Shown piece by piece: positions 1-8,074 of a stretch of 39,762 nucleotides of DNA. Origin of the DNA: Prevotella sp. Its GTDB lineage: Bacteria; Bacteroidota; Bacteroidia; Bacteroidales; Bacteroidaceae. Position 1 is the first letter of the stretch. Every line of letters begins with the position of its first letter. The DNA is taken from contig JAFWQT010000131.1 in the NCBI GenBank assembly GCA_017508965.1, positions 1 to 39,762 on the forward strand, given 5' to 3'. Under the pieces are notes generated by a model that saw only the letters and a list, made by a program, of their open reading frames with translations, did no database searches and was not told the origin of the DNA. The translations under genes and the position numbers were made by a program.

Positions 1-582
1 AAGAGCGCAGGTCCTGAGGCTAAGAACGTTATCTTCCTCTCTGCCGACGCATTCGGCGTGCTGCCTCCAGTATCTATCCTGACTCCTGAGCAGACGAAGT
101 ACTACTTCCTCTCTGGTTTCACCGCAAAGCTGGCTGGTACAGAGCGCGGCATCACTGAGCCAACTCCTACATTCTCTGCTTGCTTCGGCCAGGCATTCCT
201 CGAGCTGCACCCCACAAAGTATGCTGAGGAGCTGGTGAAGAAGATGGAGAAGAGCGGTGCCAAGGCTTATCTGGTGAACACTGGTTGGAACGGAACCGGC
301 AAGCGTATCTCTATCAAGGATACCCGCGGTATCATCGACGCTATCCTGGGTGGTGACATTCTGAACGCTCCTACCAAGAAGATTCCTTACTTCGACTTCG
401 AGGTTCCCACACAGCTGAACGGCGTGGCTTGGGGTATTCTTGATCCTCGCGACACCTATCAGAACCGCGATGAGTGGGAAGAGAAGGCAAAAGACCTGGC
501 TGCCCGCTTCATCAAGAACTTCAAGAAGTACGAGGGCAACGAGGCCGGTAAGGCACTTGTCGCTGCAGGACCCAAATTGTAA
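1..582 (+). CDS. pckA: Phosphoenolpyruvate carboxykinase (ATP), 3' part
   Basis: C-terminal 193 residues of ATP-dependent PEP carboxykinase, the cytosolic enzyme interconverting oxaloacetate plus ATP with PEP, CO2 and ADP. In Bacteroidales it is normally used in the carboxylating direction during fermentation to succinate. The frame is open from base 1, so the gene starts outside the window. Recognisable family segments are the [10 protein letters not shown] stretch, the [10 protein letters not shown] segment, the VNTGWNGTG loop followed by RISIKDTR, and the C-terminal LDPRDTY. The stop is TAA at 580-582, followed by nested hairpins and an intrinsic terminator. Codon use resembles a highly expressed gene. 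Identification is firm; only the missing N-terminus is unknown. Confidence 0.95.
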   Translation, partial: KSAGPEAKNVIFLSADAFGVLPPVSILTPEQTKYYFLSGFTAKLAGTERGITEPTPTFSACFGQAFLELHPTKYAEELVKKMEKSGAKAYLVNTGWNGTGKRISIKDTRGIIDAILGGDILNAPTKKIPYFDFEVPTQLNGVAWGILDPRDTYQNRDEWEEKAKDLAARFIKNFKKYEGNEAGKALVAAGPKL

Positions 583-596
583 GATTTGGGACCGGA

Positions 597-629
597 AGCA
601 ACTTGCCTTTGTATGAAGGCAAGATTGCT
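597..629 (+). other. Hairpin in the pckA 3' UTR
   Basis: Nested perfect stem: AGCAA then CTTGCCTT, a 6-nt loop, AAGGCAAG, one bulged A, and TTGCT. It lies 15 bases after the pckA stop and has no T-run, so it is more likely an mRNA 3'-end stabilising or processing structure than a terminator. The transcriptional function is inferred. Confidence 0.5.
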
Positions 630-640
630 GGACCGAAGCT

Positions 641-712
641 TTAAGAGTTTAGAGTTTAGAATTAAGAGTTAAGAGTTGTCGCCTTCGGCGATTAAGAATT
701 AAGAATTAGAAA
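641..712. repeat. Heptamer repeat array with central hairpin
   Basis: Tandem variants of a 7-bp unit (AAGAGTT/TAGAGTT on the left, AAGAATT on the right) flank a short hairpin, TCGCC-TTC-GGCGA, at 679-691. The array lies between pckA and its terminator. It belongs to the same class of heptamer arrays found throughout this window, both between and within genes. Confidence 0.7.
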
Positions 713-749
713 TTCTTCTTGCTTAAAAGCTCTAACTTTAAAAATCATA

Positions 750-776
750 AAAAGCCTGCCCTTGTGGCGGGCTTTT
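750..776 (+). terminator. Intrinsic terminator after pckA
   Basis: An 11-bp stem (AAAAGCCTGCC, 5-nt loop, GGCGGGCTTTT, with one G-T wobble) ends in a T-tract. It closes the pckA transcription unit; the A-tract on the left arm would make it work in both directions. Confidence 0.8.
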
Positions 777-827
777 CTTGATTTATGTCAAAAATACACT
801 AAATTATTGCAAAAGCTTTTTAAAACA

Positions 828-859
828 TTTGTGTGGGAGCACAAAAGTTTGTATCTTTG
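828..859 (+). promoter_or_regulatory. Bacteroidetes-type promoter of the small-peptide unit
   Basis: TTTG at 828-831, a 20-bp spacer and TATCTTTG at 852-859 match the -33/-7 consensus of the Bacteroidetes primary sigma factor. Transcription would start near 864, giving a leader of about 65 nt with a GCTTT/AAAGC hairpin at 864-879 before the small ORF at 930. Confidence 0.8.
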
Positions 860-929
860 CATCGCTTTCGGGAGAAAGCATCCAAAAGTTTTCATAGGTT
901 AGTAGTTTGATAGATTTAAGGTAAAGATT

Positions 930-1025
930 ATGTTATTAGATTTTGAAACAAACGTGATGCTGGCGCTGACAGCAATTTTGACAATACTTGGTATTGTCGC
1001 TTTAGTTAACACTGACATCCGTTAA
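930..1025 (+). CDS. Candidate 31-residue single-pass membrane microprotein
   Basis: ATG at 930 opens 31 codons ending in TAA at 1023-1025. The peptide begins MLLDFETNVM, has a hydrophobic core (LALTAILTILGIVALV, about residues 11-26) and ends in a polar NTDIR tail. It therefore looks like a small single-span inner-membrane peptide. It has its own consensus promoter upstream and a hairpin plus nine T residues downstream, forming a complete monocistronic unit of about 210 nt. No larger ORF occupies the transcript. The family was not recognised. The alternative is a noncoding RNA in which this reading frame is fortuitous; the regular hydrophobic run and the charged ends favour coding. Confidence 0.55.
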   Translation: MLLDFETNVMLALTAILTILGIVALVNTDIR

Positions 1026-1035
1026 TTGTTTTCAG

Positions 1036-1074
1036 GAGGCCGACGTGAGTGATCATATCGTCCTCTTTTTTTTT
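1036..1074 (+). terminator. Intrinsic terminator of the microprotein unit
   Basis: Stem GAG-(GCC bulge)-GACG pairs with CGTC-CTC across a 13-nt loop and runs straight into nine T residues at 1066-1074. It lies 10 bases after the small ORF stop. Confidence 0.65.
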
Positions 1075-1122
1075 GTGCCTTTTTTTAAGCACCCTCCCCC
1101 TTCGCTTAATCGTTTTCACCAC

Positions 1123-1150
1123 CACCTAACACCTAACACCCATCACCCAT
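1123..1150. repeat. Heptamer array (CACCTAA/CACCCAT)
   Basis: Two copies of CACCTAA followed by two of CACCCAT, in exact 7-bp register, between the microprotein terminator and the next gene. The unit is close to that of the arrays inside miaB. Apart from this array and a promoter-like box (1240-1247), the stretch 1075-1267 holds only AT-rich sequence. Confidence 0.65.
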
Positions 1151-1239
1151 TTTATTCAATAAAACTTAAAAAACGCCTATTTAATCAATAAATTCACTAA
1201 TAAAACGTGGAAATGTCCGTTTATTTGCGGAAATCTCCT

Positions 1240-1247
1240 TACCTTTG
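1240..1247 (+). promoter_or_regulatory. Promoter -7 box of the lipoprotein gene
   Basis: TACCTTTG matches the Bacteroidetes -7 consensus and ends 20 bases before the ATG at 1268. No convincing -33 TTTG lies at the right spacing, so only half of the promoter is visible. Confidence 0.5.
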
Positions 1248-1267
1248 CAAACAAAAATTCTATCGGA

Positions 1268-2416
1268 ATGAAAATCAGAATAGTGCCCATAGTGATTGCC
1301 GTGGCTTCCTTGCTCTTTGCTTCGTGCCTGAAGTCGAGCGATGAAGAAAGGGTGAGCTATAGTGATACTGCCATCGCCAGTTTCTCTTTGGGAACGCTTA
1401 ACCAATATTTCACCGTCAAGGCTAAGGACGGTGTGACCGACAGCACCTACAAGAAAACCTATGCGGGAAGTAACTATAAATTCTATATCGACCACCAGGC
1501 TTGCAGAATCTACAACGTGGATTCGCTGCCGAAGGGAACCGATGTGGCTCATGTGATTTGCAACTTGAGCACCAAGAACGGTGGCACGGTGGTCATCAAG
1601 AGCTTGATCAGCGATACGCTGCGCATCTTTTCCAGCACCGACTCCATCGACTTTACCCAGCAGCGCGAGTTCCGCGTATATGCCAACAACGGTAGCGGCT
1701 TTCGTGCCTATACGGTTTCGGTGAACGTGCATAAGCAAGATGCCAATGCGTTCAGCTGGACTCGCGTGACCAGTGGCAACATTCCTTCGTATGTGCCCGT
1801 CAGCGGAAGTTCGCTGAATCGCTACAAGATTGAGAACGGACAGCTGCTGATGTCGGCCGACAATGGTGCCACCTGGACGGTCGAGACACTCGACAGCGAA
1901 GCCTCGAAACTGCCCAGTGCCAACGTGAACTTTGCCTGCAAGACCACTGCCAGCAATGCCGATACCGACTATCTGCTGATGGTTGGAACGGGCGATGCCG
2001 ACAAGAAGAATGCGCTGTGCTGGTTTAAATACGAGGAGCACGGCAAAGGCGCCAAGAACAATGGCTGGTCGCTGATAGGACACGAGCAGACCGACAAATA
2101 TGCGCTGCCAAAGCTGAGCAATCTCTGCATGGTGCGCTACGGCGACTATATGCTGGCTCTTGGCGGCAAGGGAATGGACGACTGCACGGCTGCAGCCTAC
2201 GAAGCCCTCTATGCCAGCACTGATAACGGACAGGTATGGAAACCCAACGGGCTGGTTGCGCTGCCATTGGGATTCGACAGATCGGCCACCGACGTGAAGA
2301 TGGTTGTCGACGCCGACATGTACCTGTGGCTGATATGCAGCGGAAGCGGGCAGGTGTGGCGCGGCAGGCTGAACAAGTACTCATGGGCCGAAAACCAGAA
2401 GTTCATCTATGAGTAG
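1268..2416 (+). CDS. Surface lipoprotein, DUF6242-like
   Basis: A 382-residue putative lipoprotein. Its signal peptide ends in the lipobox LFASC (Cys20), after which KSSDEE fits a Bacteroidales lipoprotein export signal, so surface exposure is plausible. Residues about 35-155 look like an all-beta, immunoglobulin-like region. The rest contains repeated short motifs such as SADNGATWTVE and STDNGQVWKPN that resemble blades of sialidase/BNR-type propellers. I assign it to the DUF6242-like Bacteroidales family from overall layout and memory, not from a search. The biochemical function is unknown. It overlaps the next gene by 8 bp, so the two are probably translated together, and it leads the uppS-bamA envelope run. 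Confidence 0.7.
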   Translation: MKIRIVPIVIAVASLLFASCLKSSDEERVSYSDTAIASFSLGTLNQYFTVKAKDGVTDSTYKKTYAGSNYKFYIDHQACRIYNVDSLPKGTDVAHVICNLSTKNGGTVVIKSLISDTLRIFSSTDSIDFTQQREFRVYANNGSGFRAYTVSVNVHKQDANAFSWTRVTSGNIPSYVPVSGSSLNRYKIENGQLLMSADNGATWTVETLDSEASKLPSANVNFACKTTASNADTDYLLMVGTGDADKKNALCWFKYEEHGKGAKNNGWSLIGHEQTDKYALPKLSNLCMVRYGDYMLALGGKGMDDCTAAAYEALYASTDNGQVWKPNGLVALPLGFDRSATDVKMVVDADMYLWLICSGSGQVWRGRLNKYSWAENQKFIYE

Positions 2417-3098
2417 GCGTTTCCTTTTCCTCCTTCTCACCTTGTTGCTGGCTGGCGTTAGTGCCAGTGCGCAGGACGATGTGGAATACCGCATGGAAGT
2501 GGGAGGCGGAATAGGAATGATGGGATATCTGGGCGACTTCAACGGTTCGCTGACCAAGAACCTGCAGCCCATGGCCAGTCTGGTGCTGCGCAACAATCTG
2601 AATCCCTACATGGGTTTCAAGGCCGCAGCCTCGTATGGCAAGCTGAAGGGTACGTCGACTGCCGAGAAGACCTACTATCCCGGCTTTGTGGGGCAGGAAC
2701 ACAAGTTCGACAATATGCTGGTCGACTTGAACGTCACCTACGAGTATAACTTCTGGCCATACGGAACGGGGCGCGACTATCGCGGAGCAAAGCGGCTAAC
2801 ACCGTTTGTCATGCTCGGACTGGGCGGCACCTTCGTGAAAACCGACGAGAAGAATGTGGTAACCGCCAACATTCCTATCGGACTGGGACTGAAGTACAAG
2901 GTGGGAGCGCGAATGAACGTGGGACTGGAATGGGCCATGCACTTCACGCTAAGCGACGAGCTCGACGGAGTGAAAGACCCTTACTGGGTGGAATCCTCCG
3001 GAGCATTCAAGAACACCGAATGCTATCATACGCTGCAGTTGACGCTGACCTACAGCTTCATGGCCAAGTGCAGAACCTGTCATAACGAGGACGAGTAA
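2409..3098 (+). CDS. Outer-membrane beta-barrel protein, DUF6089-like
   Basis: 229 residues with a clear signal peptide (cleavage after ASAQ, about residue 21) and an alternating aromatic/glycine pattern typical of an 8-10 stranded outer-membrane barrel. Examples are the [14 protein letters not shown] start, the [11 protein letters not shown] strand and the terminal LQLTLTYSF strand before a short polar tail. Bacteroidales genomes commonly carry such a DUF6089-like protein immediately before uppS and bamA, as here. Its role is unknown, but it is likely linked to envelope assembly. It ends one base before a GC-rich palindrome that leads into uppS. Confidence 0.75.
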   Translation: MSRRFLFLLLTLLLAGVSASAQDDVEYRMEVGGGIGMMGYLGDFNGSLTKNLQPMASLVLRNNLNPYMGFKAAASYGKLKGTSTAEKTYYPGFVGQEHKFDNMLVDLNVTYEYNFWPYGTGRDYRGAKRLTPFVMLGLGGTFVKTDEKNVVTANIPIGLGLKYKVGARMNVGLEWAMHFTLSDELDGVKDPYWVESSGAFKNTECYHTLQLTLTYSFMAKCRTCHNEDE

Positions 3099-3222
3099 AC
3101 CCACCCTTGTCCCTCCCGAAGGGAGGGAAATGGATTTAGATTATAAAGAGAAATATATGGAGATCGATAAGAGCAAAAACGGTAATCAGAACCCCCTCCC
3201 TTCGGGAGGGCTGGGGGTGGGT
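3099..3222. repeat. REPIN-like inverted pair of GC-rich palindromes around the uppS start
   Basis: Left element 3099-3127 and right element 3194-3222 are inverted copies of one unit: a short CCCTCCC-TTC-GGGAGGG hairpin with a GGGTGGGT tail. They match at roughly 25 of 29 positions. The roughly 65 bp between them carries both candidate uppS start codons (3130 and 3157). The right element lies inside the uppS reading frame. The arrangement is that of a REP doublet; no REP-associated transposase gene is in the window. Confidence 0.75.
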
Positions 3223-3996
3223 ATTCCTGCCCATATTGCCATCATCATGGATGGCAACGGGCGCTGGGCCACAGAGCGGGGACGCGAGCGCTCCTACGGT
3301 CATCAGGCCGGAGTGGAGACCGTGCGCCGCATCACGGCCGAGTGTGTCCGTCTCGGCGTGAAGTATCTCACGCTCTATACCTTCTCTACCGAGAACTGGA
3401 ACCGCCCGGCCGACGAGATTTCGGCCCTGATGGGACTGGTGCTGTCGTCGCTCGAAGACGAGATATTCATGAAGAATAACGTGCGCTTCCGCGTGATTGG
3501 CGACCTGAAGCGGCTGCCCGACGAGGTGCAGCAGAAACTGCACGAGACCGAGGAGCACACTGCCCAGAACACGGCCATGACCATGGTGGTGGCGCTGAGC
3601 TACTCGTCAAGATGGGAGATAACCGAGGCCGTCAGGCAGATTGTCTCTGAGGTGCACGACATGGAAGAGCTTCCTGAAAATATATTCAAGAATATGAAGA
3701 CCGGAGGCATCCGTGCCGAGGACATCACCGAAGAAACCATCAGCCGGCATCTGGCCACCAGTTTCATGCCCGACCCCGACCTGCTCATCCGCACAGGCGG
3801 CGAACTGCGCATCTCGAACTACCTGCTGTGGCAGATTGCCTATTCGGAACTGTATTTCTGCGACACCTACTGGCCCGATTTCTCGGAAGAAGACCTGCAC
3901 AAGGCCATTGCCAGCTATCAGAGCAGGCAGCGCCGTTTCGGCAAGACCGAGGCACAGGTGGAAGAGGGGAGACCCACCCCCGGCCCCTCCCTGTAA
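3130..3996 (+). CDS. uppS: Isoprenyl transferase (undecaprenyl diphosphate synthase)
   Basis: Cis-prenyltransferase that condenses isopentenyl diphosphate units to undecaprenyl diphosphate, the lipid carrier for peptidoglycan and surface glycans. The signature [13 protein letters not shown] is at residues 35-47 (catalytic Asp41), [10 protein letters not shown] follows, and the C-terminal [15 protein letters not shown] segment is intact. The protein is 288 residues against about 240-250 usually. The excess is at the ends: residues 21-31 ([11 protein letters not shown]) and the last dozen residues are encoded by GC-rich palindromic repeats, and the stop codon itself lies inside a repeat. Start could be 3130 or 3157; neither has a Shine-Dalgarno site, as expected. 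It lies 30 bp before bamA. Confidence 0.95.
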   Translation: MDLDYKEKYMEIDKSKNGNQNPLPSGGLGVGIPAHIAIIMDGNGRWATERGRERSYGHQAGVETVRRITAECVRLGVKYLTLYTFSTENWNRPADEISALMGLVLSSLEDEIFMKNNVRFRVIGDLKRLPDEVQQKLHETEEHTAQNTAMTMVVALSYSSRWEITEAVRQIVSEVHDMEELPENIFKNMKTGGIRAEDITEETISRHLATSFMPDPDLLIRTGGELRISNYLLWQIAYSELYFCDTYWPDFSEEDLHKAIASYQSRQRRFGKTEAQVEEGRPTPGPSL

Positions 3997-4109
3997 TGGA
4001 GGGGAGTAATTACTTCAAAAGGAAAAATGACAGTTATGATTAAATACATAATAAACAAGGCGGGAAACATTTCACTCCCCTCCATCATAGGGAGGGGCTG
4101 GGGGTGGGT
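3972..4109. repeat. REPIN-like inverted pair spanning the uppS stop and bamA start
   Basis: Left element 3972-4005 and right element 4076-4109 are inverted copies differing at only 3 of 34 positions, each with a CCCCTCC/GGAGGGG hairpin and a GGGGGTGGGT tail. The left copy contains the uppS TAA and its last codons. The right copy encodes residues 15-28 of BamA (ISLPSIIGRGWGWV), part of its signal peptide. The near identity of the two arms suggests recent insertion or ongoing conversion. Confidence 0.8.
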
Positions 4110-6744
4110 CCTGTTTTTCCTCTTTTCATTCAGCAGCATCGCTGCTCAGGAAAAAATCATCAATCCCGACATCACCTATGCCGGTTCGCCGCGCACCTGC
4201 ACCATCGCCGGACTGAACGTTTCGGGTATCGAGGGTTATGAGGACTATGTGCTGACCGGAATATCCGGACTTTCCGTTGGCGATGAAATCGAACTGCCCG
4301 GCGCGAAGATTACCGAGGCCGTGAAGCGCTATTGGAAGCACGGACTGTTCTCGAACGTGGCCATCACAGCCGACTCGCTGATTGGCGACAAGGTGTATCT
4401 GCATATCCACCTGACGGTGCGCCCCCGAGTGAGCACTATCAACTATATTGGACTGAAGAAGTCGGAACGCGAAGACATGGAGCAGAAACTGGGTCTGCTG
4501 AAAGGCAACCAGATTACGCCCAACATGATTGACCGCGCCAAGATCCTGGCTAAGAAATACTTCGACGACAAAGGTTATAAGAATGCCGACATCTCTATCG
4601 TGCAGCGCGACGACCCAAGCAAGAAGAACAATGTGATCCTCGACGTGACCGTCGACAAGAAGGAAAAGATAAAAATCCGCAATATCATCATCGACGGCAA
4701 CAACAACCTGTCGGACAAACGCATTAAAGGTTCGCTCTTCACCAAGGGAGCCCTGACGAAGACCCACGAGGCCGGAAAGTTCGGCAATATCTTCAAGTCG
4801 AAGAAGTACACGCCCGAGCGTTACAAGGCCGACAAGGATAACCTCATCAACAAATACTACGAGCTGGGTTATCGCGATGCCGTCATCGTGGAAGACTCGG
4901 TGTGGACCAACGACCCCAAACACGTTAATATATATATTAAGGTGGACGAGGGAAAGAAATACTACATCCGTAACATCACGTGGGTGGGCAACACCGTATA
5001 TCCAACAAATAGAGTGGGCAACAGACCTGGTCTGAGCGATGTCCTCGGCATGAAGAAGGGCGACGTGTACAACCAGAAGCTGATGAACAAGCGACTCACC
5101 GAAGACGACGATGCCGTGGGCAACCTCTACTGGAACAATGGTTATCTGTTCTATAACCTGCAGCCGACCGAAGTGAACATCGTGGGCGACTCTATCGACC
5201 TGGAGATGCGTATCTTCGAGGGACAGCAGGCACACATCAGCCGCGTGCGCATCAATGGTAACGACCGTCTCTACGAGAACGTGGTGCGCCGCGAACTGCG
5301 CACCAAGCCGGGCGACCTCTTCAACAAGGAAGCCCTGACGCGTTCGGCCCGTGAACTGGCTTCGATGGGACATTTCGACCCCGAGCAGGTGGCTCCCGAC
5401 GTGAAGCCTAACTACGAGGACGGAACGGTGAACATCGACTGGAACCTGGTGGGTAAGTCGAACGACCAGGTTGAGTTCTCGCTCGGTTGGGGACAGACGG
5501 GTGTCATCGGACGTATCGGTCTGAAACTGAACAACTTCTCCATGCGCAACCTGTTCCGCAAGAACCGCGAGCACCGTGGCATCATGCCTATCGGCGACGG
5601 TGAGGTGCTGAGCATCGGTGCGCAGACCAACGGTACTTACTACCAGTCGTATAATGCCAGCTACTCAACCAACTGGTTTGGTGGCAAGCGTCCTGTGCAG
5701 TTCTCGGTCGGTGCCTACTATTCCAAGCAGACCGACGTGTCGAGCAACTACTACAACAGCGCCTATTTCAACAACTACTATTCTTACATGTACGGTGGTA
5801 TCGGTTCGAGCTACTACAATAGCTACGAGAACTACTACGACCCCGACAAGTATATCCAACTCTTCGGTGCCAGTCTCGGATGGGGTAAGCGTCTGCGCTG
5901 GCCCGACGACTATTTCCAGCTCGGCATCCAGCTGGCCTACACCCGCTACATGCTGAAGCAGTGGCGCTACTTCCTGGTGCAGAACGGTAACTGTAACAAC
6001 CTGAACCTGAGCCTGACGCTCTCGCGTACGTCTACCGACAACCAGCTCTTCCCGCGCCGCGGTTCTGAGTTTGTGGCCAGCGTATCCCTCACGCCGCCAT
6101 GGTCGGCCTTCGACGGAAAAGACTACAAGCACCTGAACGATGTGTACACATCCGAGGTGCAGGCTACCAGGTCGCTTACCGATGCAGCCAGTGCTGCACA
6201 GCAGGAGCGTTACCGCTGGGTGGAGTATCACAAGTGGAAGTTCAAGAGCCGCACCTATACCGCACTCACAGGTGGTGTCAAGTGTCTGGTGCTCATGACT
6301 CGCGTGGAACTGGGTATCCTGGGCAACTACAACAAGTATAAGAAGTCGCCGTTCGAGACCTACTACATGGGTGGTGACGGTATGTCGGGCTATTCTACGA
6401 GCTATGCCGAAGAGACCATCGGACTGCGTGGTTACGAGAACGGTTCGCTCACGCCTTATGGTTCTGAGGGCTATGCCTACGACCGTTTCGCCGTCGAGCT
6501 CCGCTATCCGTTCCTCCTGGGCAACACCACCATCTATGGTCTGACCTTCGCCGAGGCCGGTAATGCCTGGACCGATGCCAAGAAATTCAATCCCTTCGAC
6601 ATGAAGCGTTCTGCCGGCGCCGGCGTGCGCATCTTCCTCCCGATGGTGGGTCTGATGGGTATCGACTGGGCCTACGGTTTCGACAAGGTGTTCGGTTCAA
6701 AGGGCGGCAGTCAGTTCCATTTCGTGCTCGGTCAGGAGTTCTAG
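4027..6744 (+). CDS. bamA: Outer membrane assembly protein BamA
   Basis: 905-residue Omp85 protein, the core of the machine that folds beta-barrels into the outer membrane. After a signal peptide (cleavage near IAAQ, residue 41) come tandem POTRA domains, roughly residues 55-480, recognisable by repeated segments such as TINYIGL, IRNIIIDGNNNLS and ISRVRINGNDRL. A C-terminal barrel (about 490-905) carries the loop-6 signature GLRGY (799-803) and a terminal phenylalanine. Odd points: the signal peptide contains repeat-encoded residues 15-28, and a Tyr/Asn/Ser-rich stretch occupies about 572-610. Start at 4027 or 4036. The stop codon overlaps a CTAG-repeat array. Downstream lie three OmpH/Skp genes, the periplasmic chaperones of its clients. 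Confidence 0.93.
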   Translation: MTVMIKYIINKAGNISLPSIIGRGWGWVLFFLFSFSSIAAQEKIINPDITYAGSPRTCTIAGLNVSGIEGYEDYVLTGISGLSVGDEIELPGAKITEAVKRYWKHGLFSNVAITADSLIGDKVYLHIHLTVRPRVSTINYIGLKKSEREDMEQKLGLLKGNQITPNMIDRAKILAKKYFDDKGYKNADISIVQRDDPSKKNNVILDVTVDKKEKIKIRNIIIDGNNNLSDKRIKGSLFTKGALTKTHEAGKFGNIFKSKKYTPERYKADKDNLINKYYELGYRDAVIVEDSVWTNDPKHVNIYIKVDEGKKYYIRNITWVGNTVYPTNRVGNRPGLSDVLGMKKGDVYNQKLMNKRLTEDDDAVGNLYWNNGYLFYNLQPTEVNIVGDSIDLEMRIFEGQQAHISRVRINGNDRLYENVVRRELRTKPGDLFNKEALTRSARELASMGHFDPEQVAPDVKPNYEDGTVNIDWNLVGKSNDQVEFSLGWGQTGVIGRIGLKLNNFSMRNLFRKNREHRGIMPIGDGEVLSIGAQTNGTYYQSYNASYSTNWFGGKRPVQFSVGAYYSKQTDVSSNYYNSAYFNNYYSYMYGGIGSSYYNSYENYYDPDKYIQLFGASLGWGKRLRWPDDYFQLGIQLAYTRYMLKQWRYFLVQNGNCNNLNLSLTLSRTSTDNQLFPRRGSEFVASVSLTPPWSAFDGKDYKHLNDVYTSEVQATRSLTDAASAAQQERYRWVEYHKWKFKSRTYTALTGGVKCLVLMTRVELGILGNYNKYKKSPFETYYMGGDGMSGYSTSYAEETIGLRGYENGSLTPYGSEGYAYDRFAVELRYPFLLGNTTIYGLTFAEAGNAWTDAKKFNPFDMKRSAGAGVRIFLPMVGLMGIDWAYGFDKVFGSKGGSQFHFVLGQEF

Positions 6745-6785
6745 TTATTCTAGTATCCCTAGAAGTCCTAGATTATCTAGGTATC
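6741..6785. repeat. CTAG array with exact 9-bp period
   Basis: CTAG occurs at 6741, 6750, 6759, 6768 and 6777: five consecutive 9-bp units with variable 5-bp remainders. The first unit contains the bamA stop codon. The same 9-bp CTAG periodicity recurs inside two LTA-synthase-like genes at 25888 and 27903. Confidence 0.85.
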
Positions 6786-6826
6786 CTGATTTAGGGTTTT
6801 CCGCTAAGAAAATAGTGGTTTCCCTA

Positions 6827-6856
6827 TTGCAAATATAAAAAGAAGATGTAAATTTG
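6827..6856 (+). promoter_or_regulatory. Promoter of the ompH/skp genes
   Basis: TTG at 6827-6829, a 19-bp spacer and TAAATTTG at 6849-6856 fit the Bacteroidetes consensus. The leader to the ATG at 6898 is about 35 nt and AT-rich. The chaperone genes can therefore be transcribed separately from bamA. Confidence 0.7.
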
Positions 6857-6897
6857 CACCGTCAAACAACATTTCTAACTATAAAAAAGAAAACGTT

Positions 6898-7416
6898 ATG
6901 AAGAAATTTATCGTCTGTACAATATGTGCCCTCTGTTGCATGGCAACGGCTCAGGCACAGAAGTTTGCGCTCGTGGATATGGAATACATCCTGAAGAACG
7001 TTCCTGCCTACGAGCGGGCCAACGAGCAGCTGGCACAGGTGAGCAAGAAGTGGCAGGCCGAGGTGGAGGCACTCAACACCGAGGCACAGACCATGTATAA
7101 GAACTATCAGAACGAGGTGGTGTTCCTCTCGCAGGAGCAGAAGAAGGCCAAGCAGGAAGCTATCATGCAGAAAGAGAAAGAGGCCAGCGACCTGAAGAAG
7201 AAGTATTTCGGTCCCGAAGGCGAGCTTTTCAAGAAGCGTGAGGCCTTGATGACGCCTATCCAGGAGGAAATCTACAACGCCGTGAAGGACATCAGCGACT
7301 TGCGTGGCTATTCGCTGGTTGTCGACCGCGCCTCCAACTCGGGCATCATCTATGGATCGCCCAAGGTGGACATCTCCAATGAGGTGCTTCAGAAACTCGG
7401 CTACAGTGCTGACTAA
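6898..7416 (+). CDS. OmpH/Skp-family periplasmic chaperone, paralogue 1
   Basis: 172 residues; the signal peptide ends at AQAQ (about residue 20). The mature part begins KFALVDMEYILKNVPAYERA, which is the conserved Skp start (a strand followed by a helix). Residues about 40-120 are strongly charged and helical (KKAKQEAIMQKEKEASDLKKK), forming the coiled-coil tentacles that hold unfolded outer-membrane proteins. The end returns to the beta body (GYSLVVDRAS). It is first of three tandem copies directly downstream of bamA, so its clients are probably BamA substrates. The 66-bp gap before the next copy has no visible promoter, so co-transcription is likely. Confidence 0.9.
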   Translation: MKKFIVCTICALCCMATAQAQKFALVDMEYILKNVPAYERANEQLAQVSKKWQAEVEALNTEAQTMYKNYQNEVVFLSQEQKKAKQEAIMQKEKEASDLKKKYFGPEGELFKKREALMTPIQEEIYNAVKDISDLRGYSLVVDRASNSGIIYGSPKVDISNEVLQKLGYSAD

Positions 7417-7482
7417 CCGGTTCTCCGGCTAACCGGCTAAAAATAGAATAACAAGTTTAACATCAATAAAAAAGAAGACAAA

Positions 7483-7980
7483 ATGAAGAAAGTTTTAGTT
7501 ATGTTGCTGATGCTGGCTCCTATGGCTGCATTCGCTCAGAAGTTCGGCCATGTCGATGTGCAGGCTGTCATCACCTCTCTCCCCGAGTACACCCGTGCTG
7601 AAGGCGAGCTCAAGGCTAAGGGTCAGGAATACGAGAACGAACTCAAGGCTATGCAGGATGAAATCCAGCGTAAGTTAGACGAGTACGAGAAGACCAAGAG
7701 CACGATGAATGCCACTAAGCAGCAGGAAACCGAGAAGGCTATCCAGGACTTGGCCAACAAGTTCCAGCAGGCTCAGCAGGACAATGCACAGGCTTTCCAG
7801 AAGCTACAGCAGGAGAAGATGGCTCCCATCCAGCAGAAGGTGTTCCAGGCTGTGGAGAATGTGGGTAAGAACGGCGGCTATGTCTACATCATGCAGGCCC
7901 AGAGTCTTCCTTACATCAGCGCCACACTCTCGAAGGACGTGACTGCCGACGTGAAGGCTGAGATTCAGAAACTGAAATAA
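7483..7980 (+). CDS. OmpH/Skp-family periplasmic chaperone, paralogue 2
   Basis: 165 residues, signal peptide cleaved near AFAQ (residue 19). The mature N-terminus KFGHVDVQAVITSLPEYTRA has the Skp pattern. A glutamine/lysine-rich helical region spans about 45-115 (TKQQETEKAIQDLANKFQQ) and the C-terminal beta body follows. Codon use is strongly biased, suggesting the most highly expressed of the three copies. A short GC-rich palindrome separates it from the third copy. Confidence 0.9.
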   Translation: MKKVLVMLLMLAPMAAFAQKFGHVDVQAVITSLPEYTRAEGELKAKGQEYENELKAMQDEIQRKLDEYEKTKSTMNATKQQETEKAIQDLANKFQQAQQDNAQAFQKLQQEKMAPIQQKVFQAVENVGKNGGYVYIMQAQSLPYISATLSKDVTADVKAEIQKLK

Positions 7981-7992
7981 TAAACCGATTCG

Positions 7993-8019
7993 CCCCTTCC
8001 CTCCCAGTGAGGGAGGGGG
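7993..8019. repeat. GC-rich palindromic repeat between ompH copies
   Basis: Single copy of the REP-like family: CCCTCCC, five-base loop, GGGAGGG, with an extra GG tail. As it lies 13 bp after an ompH stop, it may also act as an mRNA-stabilising hairpin or attenuator between the second and third copies. Confidence 0.65.
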
Positions 8020-8074
8020 TTATGTGATAAAAGTTGGGTGAAGGATAAATAAAATAATAGCATAACAGATTAAT

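Noticed and set aside
1181..2083. Long minus-strand frame opposite the lipoprotein gene
   Set aside because: The plus-strand frame has a lipoprotein signal, a promoter box and family-like content; the minus frame is its shadow. Similar long shadows opposite bamA, the ABC exporter and the LTA-synthase-like genes were dismissed for the same reason.
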